From contig WUQV01000280.1 of the NCBI GenBank assembly GCA_009889585.1, positions 1 through 13,077 on the forward strand: a DNA stretch of 13,077 nt, read 5' to 3'. This stretch comes from Candidatus Bathyarchaeota archaeon. Lineage in GTDB: Archaea > Thermoproteota > Bathyarchaeia > Bathyarchaeales > WUQV01. Of the stretch, positions 13,051-13,077 are shown piece by piece (positions within the stretch are counted from its first letter, which is position 1; every line of letters starts with the position of its first letter). The position numbers and the translations under genes are program-made. Below the pieces are notes generated by a model. That model searched no databases. It was not told where the DNA came from and saw only the letters and a list, made by a program, of their open reading frames with translations.

Positions 13051-13077
13051 TTATGGAGCAGGTTTCTAACTGCGATG

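Noticed and set aside
1..13077. CRISPR array or transposase gene
   Set aside because: No regularly spaced direct repeats and no recognisable transposase or terminal inverted repeats were seen.

Overview
The window looks archaeal. It carries an archaeal translation initiation factor 2 beta subunit, TATA-like boxes 27 to 37 nt upstream of start codons with little or no leader, TTG and GTG starts, and arginine codons dominated by AGG/AGA. This suits a thermophilic Thermoproteota-type lineage (Bathyarchaeia, Korarchaeia or similar); I cannot place it further.

Region 1 (1-4654, all + strand) is a compact glycine/sarcosine/betaine reductase-type operon: the 3' end of a grdE-like gene, a grdB-like gene, a grdC-like gene, a thioredoxin reductase and a thioredoxin. 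Three of the four junctions overlap or nearly touch. In this pathway proteins E and B bind the amine substrate and cleave it, the carboxymethyl group passes to protein A (GrdA), protein C releases it as an acetyl product, and thioredoxin reductase plus thioredoxin supply electrons. The notable points are: GrdB has Cys at the position normally held by selenocysteine; the thioredoxin reductase has a C-terminal thioredoxin-fold domain that has lost both redox cysteines; the separate thioredoxin has a CKDC centre; and neither grdA nor grdD is in the visible part of the cluster.

Region 2 (4655-7215) has a base composition visibly richer in CG steps. It holds aIF2-beta, a leftward retropepsin-like (clan AA) protease and a divergent M29-type metallo-aminopeptidase. 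The last two share a short intergenic space with one AT-rich box.

Region 3 (7216-9550) is sparse. It has an 81-residue hypothetical gene with a good promoter and ribosome site, a 147-residue protein resembling a catalytically altered retropepsin-fold protein with a small overlapping upstream frame, several inverted repeats, and at least one decayed leftward gene with internal stops and a frameshift.

Region 4 (9551-13077) holds a calcineurin-like metallophosphoesterase, a leftward single-chain nucleotidyltransferase-HEPN protein, and a leftward APC-type amino acid permease. The permease lacks its first two membrane segments and has no usable start codon upstream of an internal GTG, so it may be broken. 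Regions 3 and 4 look like an accessory zone with gene decay. The most original part of the window is the selenium-independent, archaeal Grd-type operon.
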